NCBI GenBank assembly: GCA_963837655.1
Contig: CAWIOK010000001.1
Span: forward strand, 1-64,000
Source: CAVVSD01 sp963837655
GTDB taxonomy: Bacteria; Actinomycetota; Thermoleophilia; Solirubrobacterales; Solirubrobacteraceae
Direction of reading: 5' to 3'
DNA length: 64,000 nucleotides
Below are positions 34,020 to 41,823 of the stretch, in pieces (the first letter of the stretch is position 1; every line of letters begins with the position of its first letter). Made by a program: the position numbers and the translations under genes. The notes below the pieces were generated by a model, which worked only from the letters and a program-made list of their open reading frames with translations, had not been told where the DNA came from and searched no databases.

Positions 34020-35445
34020 AACCGACCTGTGGTCGGCGCGGTACGAACCGCGCCGGCCAGATGGTCGCGACGTTCAGCGCCAGCAGCAGCGCGGCGGTCA
34101 CGCCGAACGCAGGCGCCACCGCAGCCGCCACCTCCCCCGCCCCGCCGTGCAGGATGTCGATCTGCTCGTCCGGCGTGGTCCCGGGCAGCGCAGCCCCGAC
34201 CCTGGCCTGCAGCACCGCCGCGACGAGGGCGACGCCCAACGAGCCTCCGATGCGCAGCAGCACCGTGAGCAGGCTCGTCGCGTAGGGCACCGCCTCGCGT
34301 GCCAGCCCGCGGAACGCCGCCGCGTTGGCCGGTGTGAGCACCGCGCTCAGCCCGATCCCCCGCAGCACCAGGACCACGAGCAACGGCGCGATCGGCGTGG
34401 ACTCGTCGGCGAGCGTGAACGGGATCGTCGCGAGGCCGGCGATCACGAGCCCGACGAGCACGACGATCCGTGAGCCGTGACGGTCGGCCAGCCGGCCGAC
34501 GACGAGCAGCGAGATGAGCGAACCGATCCCCTGCGGCACCATGAGCAGCCCCGCCTGCAGCGGGGTCGCCCCGCGGACGGACTCCCAGTACAGGGGGAGC
34601 AGGAAGAGCATCCCGAACATGAGGGCGCCGAACGACGCCGCCATCGTGGCGCAGGCGCGGAAGCCGCGGTCGGCGAGCAGCCCGATGTCCAGGAGCGCGT
34701 CGCGCCCCAGGCCGCGAGCGTGTGCCACGAACCCGGCGATCAGCCCCACGCCCGCCGCCAGCGTGCCCAGCGCGACCGGGTCCGCGGCAGCGCCCGCGGC
34801 GGTGCGCGCCAGGCCGTACGTCAGCAACGCGAGGCCGGGCGGCAGCAGCAGGAGCCCGCGCACGTCGAGCCGCCTGCCGCGCACGCCGTCCTCGTGGGGC
34901 ACGATGCGCAGCCCGAACGCCAAGGGGATGAGGCACAGCGGCACGTTGATGAGGAACAGCCAGCGCCATGACACCTCGCCGACCAGCAGGCCGCCGAGCA
35001 CGGGCCCGAGGGTCGGGCCGCTGAGGTTGACGAGCGCGATGACGCTCAGGACCTCGCCGATGCGCCGCGGGTCCGACCGCCGCACCACGATCGCCTGCGC
35101 GACCGGGAGCACCAGCCCGCCGCCGAGGCCCTGCAGCACCCGCGCGGCGATCAGGCTCTCGGCCGACCAGGCGAGGCCGCACAGCACCGACCCGCATGTG
35201 AACGCCGTCATCGCGCCGAGCCACACCCGGCGTGTGCCGAACCGCTCGCTCGCCCAGCCCGTGAGCGGGATCACCGCCGTCAGCGAGAGCAGGTAGGCGG
35301 TCGCGACCCACTGGACCTCCAGCAGCGACGCGTCGAGGTCGCGCCCGAGCGTCGGGATCGCGACGTTGACGATCGTCGCGGAGAGGACCGTCATGAGCGC
35401 GCCCACGCTGACCGTGGCGATCAGCGCGCGTGGCGCCGGCGTCAT
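33979..35445 (-). CDS. DHA2-family MFS exporter, 488 aa
   Basis: A 14-helix exporter with LMTVLSATIVNVAIPTLGRD (motif D1), TGWASERFGTRRVWLGAMTA (motif A region) and LVNLSGPTLGPVLGGLLVG (motif C). It starts at 35445 with ATGA overlapping the upstream dehydrogenase-like gene, so the two are coupled. With the mhuD-like gene it forms a three-gene operon. The exported compound is unknown; the context suggests an oxidised product of the flavoenzyme. Confidence 0.88.
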   Translation of the reverse strand: MTPAPRALIATVSVGALMTVLSATIVNVAIPTLGRDLDASLLEVQWVATAYLLSLTAVIPLTGWASERFGTRRVWLGAMTAFTCGSVLCGLAWSAESLIAARVLQGLGGGLVLPVAQAIVVRRSDPRRIGEVLSVIALVNLSGPTLGPVLGGLLVGEVSWRWLFLINVPLCLIPLAFGLRIVPHEDGVRGRRLDVRGLLLLPPGLALLTYGLARTAAGAAADPVALGTLAAGVGLIAGFVAHARGLGRDALLDIGLLADRGFRACATMAASFGALMFGMLFLLPLYWESVRGATPLQAGLLMVPQGIGSLISLLVVGRLADRHGSRIVVLVGLVIAGLATIPFTLADESTPIAPLLVVLVLRGIGLSAVLTPANAAAFRGLAREAVPYATSLLTVLLRIGGSLGVALVAAVLQARVGAALPGTTPDEQIDILHGGAGEVAAAVAPAFGVTAALLLALNVATIWPARFVPRRPQVGSTAAAEPAGRARR

Positions 35446-36647
35446 ATGCCGATGAACGGGAGCCCGAGATGGGCCCTGGCCGCGGACGTCGCCGTCGCGG
35501 CGTACTGAGCACCGATGTGCGTTCGGTACATCGAGACGTCCCGGTAGATCGCCTCCAGCCGGGACCCGCGCGTCGCCGCCGAACTGCCGCCGGTGCGGAA
35601 CATGAGCTCCACGCCGCGCCAGACCAGCTGCGCGGCGTGCTGGACCATCTCACGGATGCGCGCGTCGTCGGCGACGGTGAACGGCTCGCCGTGCTCGGCC
35701 CAGCGGCAGCCCTTCTCCGTCCATCGCTCGGCGGCCGCGAGCAAGAGCGCCTCAGCGGCGTCCGCGCAGCCCATCGCCTCCCCCAGCCACTCGTGCACGA
35801 ACGACGACTCGGTCCGCGGCATCCTCGGCGGGAAGCTCGTCTGCTTGCTGCGCGCGATGCGCTCGTACTCGTCCAGCGCCCCGAAGCCGGCGCCGACCAT
35901 CGGCGCGGCGAGCTCGGCCATGAAGAACGTCAGGATGCGCCCGACGTAGAGCGGGTCGCCGTGGAGCTGGTAGCCGGGCGAGCCGTCCGTCCCCGGGTCG
36001 TACTCCTTCCAGTCGTACGGCACCGCGCAGTGCGCGGGGACGAAGACGTCCTCCATCACCACCGTGTTCGAGCCCGTCGCGTTGAGGCCGATGGTCCGCC
36101 CGCCGCCCCAGTCGTCCAGGACCGTGACCTGCTCGCGCGGCACGGTCACGACGATCTGGTCGCCCGCGGTGAAGACCGTCCCCATGAAGTGCGTCGACCA
36201 CGTGACGCCCGACGCGTAGTCCCAGCGCCCGCTGACCTTCCAGCCGCCGTCGACGGGCTCGGCCAGACCGTGCGGCACCGCCCGCTGCGGGCAGCGGAAC
36301 TCGCCGTCCGCGCCGAAGATCTCCGCCTGGCCCTCCTCGGGATAGAACGACGCGAGATGCAGGGCGTGGCCGGTCGCGAGGCACAGGCCCCAGGCACTGG
36401 CCGGGTCGCCGCGCCCGATCTCGATGATCACGCGCAGGAACGTGTCGAGCCCGAACTGGTAGCCGCCGTACCGCCGCGGCTGGAGGATCCGGTAGAAGCC
36501 GGCCTCGCGGAACGCCTCGTGATGCTCGAACGAGCTCGACCCACGCTCGGCCGCCGCAGCGGCGTCCTCGCGCAGGCCGTCGCGCATCATGCCCGCCCGC
36601 GCGACGATCTCGTCGGCCGTCAGCTCAGGCTCGGGCGGCTTCAGCAT
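35442..36647 (-). CDS. Acyl-CoA dehydrogenase-fold flavoprotein (group D monooxygenase-like), 401 aa
   Basis: It has the acyl-CoA dehydrogenase three-domain plan: N-terminal helices (FREAGFYRILQPRRYGGYQF), a beta domain (GGWKVSGRWDYASGVTWSTH) and C-terminal helices (TGGSSAATRGSRLEAIYRDV). The WDYASG and SSA segments are typical of HsaA/HpaB-type flavin-dependent hydroxylases rather than true dehydrogenases with a catalytic Glu. It may hydroxylate an aromatic or steroid-like substrate using reduced flavin from elsewhere. It is between mhuD (9-base gap) and the exporter (overlap). Confidence 0.8.
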   Translation of the reverse strand: MLKPPEPELTADEIVARAGMMRDGLREDAAAAAERGSSSFEHHEAFREAGFYRILQPRRYGGYQFGLDTFLRVIIEIGRGDPASAWGLCLATGHALHLASFYPEEGQAEIFGADGEFRCPQRAVPHGLAEPVDGGWKVSGRWDYASGVTWSTHFMGTVFTAGDQIVVTVPREQVTVLDDWGGGRTIGLNATGSNTVVMEDVFVPAHCAVPYDWKEYDPGTDGSPGYQLHGDPLYVGRILTFFMAELAAPMVGAGFGALDEYERIARSKQTSFPPRMPRTESSFVHEWLGEAMGCADAAEALLLAAAERWTEKGCRWAEHGEPFTVADDARIREMVQHAAQLVWRGVELMFRTGGSSAATRGSRLEAIYRDVSMYRTHIGAQYAATATSAARAHLGLPFIGI

Positions 36648-36656
36648 CGGCGCACC

Positions 36657-36983
36657 CTACGTCGCGGAGGCGCCCACCGTCTGCACGACCTCGAAGCTCA
36701 GCAGGGCCGAGCCGTGCGCCACGGGCTTCTCGCCTCGATCGGCGGCCGCCTGCGCGTGCCCGCGGGTGAAGGACGAGCTCTCGACCCAGGCGCGGAACGC
36801 CTCCTCGCTCTCCCACCGCGTGTAGACGAAATAGCGCGTCTCGCCCTCCACCGGCCGCAACAGCTCGAAGCCGAGGAAGCCGGGCATCTTCTCGACCTCC
36901 TTGGCTCGCTTCGCGAAGCGCTCCTCGAGCTCCGGGCCGCGTTCGGGACTGACCTCGATCGCGTTGATCTTCACGACTGCCAT
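36657..36983 (-). CDS. mhuD: Haem-degrading monooxygenase MhuD-like, 108 aa
   Basis: It starts at the ATG at 36983 behind CCAGGAGGCCCAT, a good ribosome site. VVKINAIEVSPERGPELEER is nearly the opening of mycobacterial MhuD, with Asn in KINAIEV, Trp in YTRWESEEAF and a His in FTRGHAQAA that would bind haem iron. The ABM ferredoxin-like fold has the usual size. MhuD cleaves haem to mycobilin without CO release to obtain iron. It heads the operon with the flavoprotein and exporter. Confidence 0.8.
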   Translation of the reverse strand: MAVVKINAIEVSPERGPELEERFAKRAKEVEKMPGFLGFELLRPVEGETRYFVYTRWESEEAFRAWVESSSFTRGHAQAAADRGEKPVAHGSALLSFEVVQTVGASAT

Positions 36984-37356
36984 ATGGGCCTCCTGGGACG
37001 GCTCAAGGAGCCCGCAGTCTGGCAAAGAGGGTGGACCACGACCGCCCCGACGTCCGCGACCCCGGGTCGCCGCCGGACGGCGCCTGCGCCCCTTCCACGT
37101 GGGGGGGTGACGTGGAGTGGGGGCGCCCGGGCGAAGTCGGGGCAGGTCGCGATGCGTACTTGGAAACGGCGGTCGTGGTCCTCGGTAGCATCAACGGCGT
37201 GCAGATGCGGTACTTGCGCAGTGATCGCGACGTGGCCGTAACTGCACGGAAACATCTCTCTGCGCGGGACGGAACCTGCCTGCTGGACCGCTCGTACGGT
37301 CCGGACCCGACCGCCTGTCGATGGCCCGGGGCCGCGCGGCCCGGTTGGCTACGCGG
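36984..37356. other. Divergent intergenic region, 373 bases, upstream of mhuD and eutB
   Basis: No gene is supported. It holds a GlnR-box-like sequence (37238-37253), a hairpin with 6-bp stem GGACCG/CGGTCC (37285-37302), and direct ACGTGG repeats near 37098-37115. I looked for a cobalamin riboswitch because EutBC needs B12 and did not find its conserved core. Confidence 0.5.
37238..37253 (+). promoter_or_regulatory. GlnR-box-like site upstream of eutBC
   Basis: GTAAC-TGCACG-GAAAC matches the actinobacterial GlnR consensus gTnAC-n6-GaAAC completely. A weaker GCGAC lies six bases upstream with the same spacing. It is 103 bases before the eutB ATG. Ammonia release by EutBC makes nitrogen control plausible, but one site can arise by chance. 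Confidence 0.4.
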
Positions 37357-38772
37357 ATGAGATTCCGGGCGAGCCTGCGCGGCGAGACGTTCACGTTCGC
37401 CGACCTCCGCGAGCTGCTCGCCAAGGCGAACGAGGAGAAGTCCGGCGACCAGCTCGCCGGCCTCGCCGCGGGCTCCGAGCTGGAGCGCGTGGCCGCGAAG
37501 CTCGCGCTGGCCGACGTCACGCTCGGGGAGATCGCCGACACGCCGGTCGTCGAGGACGACGTGACCGCCCTCATCGAGTCCGGGCATGACCGCGAGCGCT
37601 TCCTCGACCTGCGGTCCGTGACGGTCGGCGAGCTGCGCGAGATGGTGCTCTCGCGCGGCTTCGCCTCCGTCTGGGACGAGGGGCTGGCCTGGGCGCTGAC
37701 GCCGGAGATGGCGGCCGCCGTGGCCAAGCTCATGAGCAACAAGGACCTCATCGTCGGCGCCGCGCCGCTGCGGACGGTCACCCGCCTGCGCAACACGATG
37801 GGCGAGCGCGGGGTCCTCGGCTGCCGCATCCAGCCCAATCACCCGACCGACGCGGTGGACGGCGTGCTCGTCTCCACGCTCGACGGCCTGCTGCACGGGT
37901 GCGGCGACGCGCTGATCGGCGTGAACCCGGTCAACGAGTCCGTCTCGTCCGTCGCCGCCGTCGAGCGGGTGCTGCAGGAGGTCGTGGAGCGCCTCGGCGT
38001 GCCGACGCAGACCTGCGTCCTTGCCCACATCACGACCCAGCTGGAGGCGATGCGCACCGGCGCCCCCGTCGACCTGCTGTTCCAGTCGATCGCGGGGACC
38101 ACGGGCGCCAACGAGAGCTTCGGCATCACGCTCGACCTGCTCGCGGACGGGCGCGCGGAGGTCCTCGCGCACCACGATGCGCGAGCGGGCCAGTTCATCG
38201 GGACGAACGCGATGTACTTCGAGACCGGCCAGGGCAGCGCGCTGTCGGCGGGCGCCCACCACGACGTCGACCAGCTCACGCTCGAGGCGCGTGCATACGG
38301 CGTCGCGCGTGCGTACGAGCCGTTCCTGGTCAACACCGTCGTCGGCTTCATCGGCCCCGAGTACCTCGCCGACGCGCGGCAGATCACGCGCGCGGGGCTC
38401 GAGGACCACTTCATGGGGCGACTTCTGGGTATTCCAATGGGTTGTGACGTCTGTTACACGAACCACGCCGATGCCGACCAGAACTCCAACGACGATCTGC
38501 TCGTGATGCTCGCGGCGGCCGGCTGCGAGTACGTCATGGGCGTGCCGGAATCCGACGACGTGATGCTCAACTACCAGTCGACGAGCTACCACGACGTCGC
38601 ATCGGTGCGCCGGCTCCTCGGGCTGCGCCCCGCGCCGGAGTTCGAGTCCTGGCTCGAGCGCTCCGGGCTCTGGGAGGACGGCGGCCCGATCGACGTCCTC
38701 CCCTCCACGCTGCAACGGCTCTCGAGCGCGCTCGGCACCCCGTTCGCCCTCCCCGCGGAATCGACCGCGTGA
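37357..38772 (+). CDS. eutB: Ethanolamine ammonia-lyase large subunit, 471 aa
   Basis: The start at 37357 (MRFRASLRGETFTF) begins the conserved N terminus. EutB landmarks run the whole length: ANEEKSGDQLAGLAA, LMSNKDLIVGA, RIQPNHPTDAVDGVLVSTLD, GLLHGCGDALIGVNPVN, GTTGANESFGITL, TGQGSALSAGAHHDVDQ and CDVCYTNHADADQNSND. The product splits ethanolamine into acetaldehyde and ammonia with adenosylcobalamin. The stop overlaps the eutC start (GTGA). No eut microcompartment or reactivase genes are nearby, so acetaldehyde must be handled elsewhere. Confidence 0.95.
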   Translation: MRFRASLRGETFTFADLRELLAKANEEKSGDQLAGLAAGSELERVAAKLALADVTLGEIADTPVVEDDVTALIESGHDRERFLDLRSVTVGELREMVLSRGFASVWDEGLAWALTPEMAAAVAKLMSNKDLIVGAAPLRTVTRLRNTMGERGVLGCRIQPNHPTDAVDGVLVSTLDGLLHGCGDALIGVNPVNESVSSVAAVERVLQEVVERLGVPTQTCVLAHITTQLEAMRTGAPVDLLFQSIAGTTGANESFGITLDLLADGRAEVLAHHDARAGQFIGTNAMYFETGQGSALSAGAHHDVDQLTLEARAYGVARAYEPFLVNTVVGFIGPEYLADARQITRAGLEDHFMGRLLGIPMGCDVCYTNHADADQNSNDDLLVMLAAAGCEYVMGVPESDDVMLNYQSTSYHDVASVRRLLGLRPAPEFESWLERSGLWEDGGPIDVLPSTLQRLSSALGTPFALPAESTA

Positions 38773-39566
38773 CGAACCCGGCCGAGCGCGAGGCCGTCGC
38801 GTCCACGGAGCTGGCCTCGCTGCTGAGCGCCGCACGCGCCCGCACCCCCGCGCGCGTCTTCCGCGGCCGCGTGGACGGCGGCTACACGACCGCGTCGCAT
38901 CTCGCGCTGCGCGCCGACCACGCCGCCGCCCGCGATGCCGTCCATGCCGCCATGGACCTCCAGGGCCCGGAGCTCGGCCCGGTCGTCGCCGAGCACGACG
39001 TCCTGGCACTGGACTCCGCAGCCGAGGATCACCGCGAGCACCTCCTGCGCCCCGATCTCGGACGGCGGCTGAGCGACGCGTCGCGCGAGCTCCTGCGCGA
39101 GCAGGGCACGCACGGCGCCGACCTGCAGGTGCTGATCGGCGACGGGCTGTCGGCCGCCGCCGTGCACGCGCAGGTGCCCGGGGTGCTGGAGCCGCTGCTG
39201 GAGGGCGCACGGGCCCGCGGCTGGAGCATCGGGCGCCCCGTCGCGATCCGCCACTGCCGCGTCGGGCTGCTCAACGACGTCGGCGACATCCTCGGATGCG
39301 ACCTGGCGGTGCTGCTCGTCGGCGAGCGACCGGGCCTTGCGACGGCGAAGTCGCTGTCGGCCTACGTGGCCCTCCGGCCCCGGACGGGACAGACCGACGC
39401 AGACCGCAACCTCATCTCCAACATCCACGACGGCGGGACGCCCGCAGCGGAGGGCAGCAGGCGCCTGTTGGCGCTGCTGGACTCGATCCGGGCAGCAGGA
39501 CGCAGCGGCGTCACGGTGAAGGAACCGACGACGGAACCCGTGAACGCCGGAGCGCTGACGTCCTGA
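38769..39566 (+). CDS. eutC: Ethanolamine ammonia-lyase small subunit, 265 aa
   Basis: A GTG start overlapping the eutB stop. The sequence contains LQVLIGDGLSAAAVHAQVPG and VGLLNDVGDILGCDLAVLLVGERPGLATAKSL-like cobalamin-contact segments, then DRNLISNIHDGGT and a short C-terminal tail, as in EutC. It forms the heterododecameric lyase with EutB and contributes to the B12 site. A membrane protein gene starts 71 bases downstream and is probably in the same transcript. Confidence 0.95.
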   Translation: MTNPAEREAVASTELASLLSAARARTPARVFRGRVDGGYTTASHLALRADHAAARDAVHAAMDLQGPELGPVVAEHDVLALDSAAEDHREHLLRPDLGRRLSDASRELLREQGTHGADLQVLIGDGLSAAAVHAQVPGVLEPLLEGARARGWSIGRPVAIRHCRVGLLNDVGDILGCDLAVLLVGERPGLATAKSLSAYVALRPRTGQTDADRNLISNIHDGGTPAAEGSRRLLALLDSIRAAGRSGVTVKEPTTEPVNAGALTS

Positions 39567-39637
39567 TCCCAACCGACCCCTCGACCGCTACGCTGCCGAG
39601 CCGTGGACGACGCCTGCCCCAGCGGCGGCACGCTCTC

Positions 39638-40684
39638 GTGACCTCCGGGCCACGACAACGGCTCGCCCTCAGCATCCTCGGATCCCTGGTCGCAGTCGGA
39701 CTGCTGGCCTGGGCGCTCGCTGGACGCTGGGATGAGCTCTGGGCAGCCGCCGGACGACTGTCCGTTGGTCTCGCCCTGCTCACGGTGGCACTGCAGATCG
39801 TGGCTCTCGTCGCACGCGGCGAGGCCTGGCTGAACTGCATCCACTCGGCGGGCGGCACCGTCGACCGCCGCAGGATCTACCGCGCGACGGGCCTCGGCTG
39901 CGCGGCGAACCTCGTCAGCTCGTATGCCGGCACCGCGGCACGGATCACGATCCTGCGCCGCTCGGCACCGGCGGAGACGCCGTGCGTGAGCGCGCTGATC
40001 GCCGCCGAGCTGCCCATCCTCGTCGTCGAGGGCGTCCTGGCGGGCCTCTTCTCCTTCACCCTCGTCGGCCCACTCGGGCTGCCGTGGTGGACGCCGATCG
40101 TCTGCATCGCCGTGACCGTCGCGATCGCCGGCGGCCTCGCCGCAGCCGGTCGCCCGACCGGGCGCGGGATCTGCCGCGGGCTCTCGGTCCTGCGCGCGGA
40201 GCGCGGGCGGGCGCGGCTCATCGGCTTCGTGCTCGTCGCCGTCGTCGCGCAGATCGCGCGCAACTGGCTCATGCTCCATGCGGTCGGGGTCGACGCCTCG
40301 GTGTTCGACGCGATCGCGGTGCTCATCGCGGTCGTGATGCTCGGCCAGCTGCCGATCGGCCCGACCGCGGGCGCGGGCGCGGCCGTCCTCATCCTCGGCC
40401 CGCAGGGCGTCGTCGCGGCCGCAGCAGCGGGCATCCTGCTCACCGCCACCGGCACGATCGGCGGCGTGCTGTTCGCGGCCTGGGCGGGCCTCGACCGCCT
40501 GCACGCGTCGCGCCAGGTGGCCGCGGGCAAGCGTGACCACGCGGCGACCGTCGCGCTGCACACGGCGATCGCGCGGCTGCCGCAGGCACGACGGCGCATC
40601 GTCGAGAACGCCTACTTCGGCGGGCTCAGCAGCGTGCACATCTCGCGCACGCTGGGCCTCCCCTCCGCCGGACTCGCCTTCTAG
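39638..40684 (+). CDS. LPG-synthase-type (UPF0104) integral membrane protein with sigma-region-4-like C-terminal tail, 348 aa
   Basis: The GTG at 39638 is the first good start after eutC. Seven to eight hydrophobic helices follow the lysylphosphatidylglycerol synthetase TM pattern (GEAWLNCIHSAGG; AANLVSSYAGTAARITIL; LGQLPIGPTAGAGAAVLIL). After LFAAWAGLDRLHASRQ there is a soluble tail ending LPQARRRIVENAYFGGLSSV and HISRTLGLPSAGLAF, which reads like a sigma-70 region 4 helix-turn-helix cut short before its last helix. The combination is unusual. The membrane part may flip or transport lipids. Confidence 0.7.
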   Translation: MTSGPRQRLALSILGSLVAVGLLAWALAGRWDELWAAAGRLSVGLALLTVALQIVALVARGEAWLNCIHSAGGTVDRRRIYRATGLGCAANLVSSYAGTAARITILRRSAPAETPCVSALIAAELPILVVEGVLAGLFSFTLVGPLGLPWWTPIVCIAVTVAIAGGLAAAGRPTGRGICRGLSVLRAERGRARLIGFVLVAVVAQIARNWLMLHAVGVDASVFDAIAVLIAVVMLGQLPIGPTAGAGAAVLILGPQGVVAAAAAGILLTATGTIGGVLFAAWAGLDRLHASRQVAAGKRDHAATVALHTAIARLPQARRRIVENAYFGGLSSVHISRTLGLPSAGLAF

Positions 40685-40695
40685 CCGGGTCGCCG

Positions 40696-41568
40696 CTAGG
40701 CGAGCCCGAGCATCCGGATCGCGTTCTCCTTGAGGATGAGCGGCCGGACGTCGTCGCGGAGCTTCAGCGTCTCGAAGTCCGCGATCCAGCGCTCCGGCGT
40801 CAGCGCCGGGTAGTCGGTCCCGAACAGCACCTTGCGCTTCAGCAGGCTGTTGGCGTAGTGCACGAGCTGCGGCGGGAAGTACTTCGGAGACCACCCGGAG
40901 AGGTCGATGTACACGTTGGGCTTGTGCACGGCGACGGACAGCGCCTCGTCCTGCCACGGCACCGACGGGTGGGCCATGATGATCGTCATGTCCGGGAAGT
41001 CCGCCGCGACCTGGTCGAGGTGGATCGGGTTGGAGTACTTCAGGAGCATCCCGCCGCCGCTGGGCTGACCGGACCCGACCGCAGTCTGCCCGGTGTGGAA
41101 CACGGCGGGCAGCTTGTACTCCGCGATGAGGGCGTAGAGCGGGTAGGCCAGCGGGTCGTCGGGGAAGAAGTGCTGCAGCGTGGGATGGAACTTGAAGCCG
41201 CGGACGTCGTGCTCCTCGATGAGCCGGCGCGCCTCCTTGACGCCGGCGGCGCCGCGGTGCGGATCGACGCTGACGAACGGCAGCAGCACGTCGCGCTCGC
41301 TCTTGGAGAGCTCGAGGATCTCCTCGTTGGTGACCGGGCCGCCCCAGCGGACGGAGTCGACCATGAAGCAGACCGCGGCCATGTTGCGCTCGCGGTAGAA
41401 CGCGGCCAGCTCGGGGACGGTCAGCAGCGCGTCGCTGCCGAACACCTCGGCGACGGCCGCCTCGGGCGAGTCGTCGGGGAACCCGCGCCCCGCCTCGACT
41501 GAGGCCTGGACGTGAGTGTGGACGTCGATGGCGACGATGTTCTCGAGGTCGATCTCTGTGGCGGGCAT
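40696..41568 (-). CDS. Amidohydrolase family protein (ACMSD/resorcylate decarboxylase group), 290 aa
   Basis: The start at 41568 (MPATEIDLENIVAIDVHTHV) puts the metal-binding H-x-H near residue 18. Other ligands appear as RGFKFHPTLQHFFPD, AVFHTGQTAVG, MAHPSVPWQDEAL and FGTDYPALTPERW (Asp). This is the amidohydrolase-2 layout of ACMSD, gamma-resorcylate decarboxylase and 4-oxalomesaconate hydratase. The substrate is unknown. It converges on the membrane-protein gene with an 11-base gap. Confidence 0.88.
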   Translation of the reverse strand: MPATEIDLENIVAIDVHTHVQASVEAGRGFPDDSPEAAVAEVFGSDALLTVPELAAFYRERNMAAVCFMVDSVRWGGPVTNEEILELSKSERDVLLPFVSVDPHRGAAGVKEARRLIEEHDVRGFKFHPTLQHFFPDDPLAYPLYALIAEYKLPAVFHTGQTAVGSGQPSGGGMLLKYSNPIHLDQVAADFPDMTIIMAHPSVPWQDEALSVAVHKPNVYIDLSGWSPKYFPPQLVHYANSLLKRKVLFGTDYPALTPERWIADFETLKLRDDVRPLILKENAIRMLGLA

Positions 41569-41622
41569 CGTGCGCCACGCTATAGCGCGACGCGATCCGG
41601 GGTCGCGCAGAAGGCGGCACCT

Positions 41623-41823
41623 ACCCATTTGGGTGGGCAACTTGAGCAAAACGGTGGCTCTTGGCGCGTTGGGACTCGTCTGGCCTCAAGTTCCCTGCGC
41701 CAACGGTCGATGCGTGCCTCGAACGGGCGGCCACATCCCCCCAAGCCTGAGGCCGCCGCACGGAAGCCAAAACGGGTGCGCTTTCTCCCCCCAAAGTCTG
41801 GGCGCACCCAAGGAGGACATGGA
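41623..41823 (+). promoter_or_regulatory. Structured RNA leader with possible pseudoknot and two repeated hairpins upstream of the LPFTG protein
   Basis: Four structured parts precede the gene. A hairpin ACCCA-TT-TGGGT lies near 41623-41634. A crossed pair AACTTGAG/CTCAAGTT (41639-41646, 41684-41691 approx.) and TTGGCGC/GCGCCAA (near 41661 and 41697) has pseudoknot order. Two similar hairpins follow: GGCGGCC/GGCCGCC (41726-41732, 41751-41757) and GGGTGCGC/GCGCACCC (41774-41781, 41802-41809). Each is preceded by AACGGG and has CCCCCCAA..CTG in its loop. AAGGAGG follows immediately. I cannot match it to a named riboswitch. Confidence 0.5.

Noticed and set aside
37030..37356. Cobalamin riboswitch or ANTAR/EutV element before eutB
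   Set aside because: GGAACCTGCC superficially resembles the B12 box, but the conserved core is absent. The only hexaloop hairpin (37285-37302) lacks the A at loop position 1 needed for ANTAR sites.
41623..41823. Known c-di-GMP or c-di-AMP riboswitch upstream of the LPFTG gene
   Set aside because: I looked for the GGCAAACC and CGCAAAGC segments of GEMM and the ydaO core and did not find them, so I left the leader unnamed.
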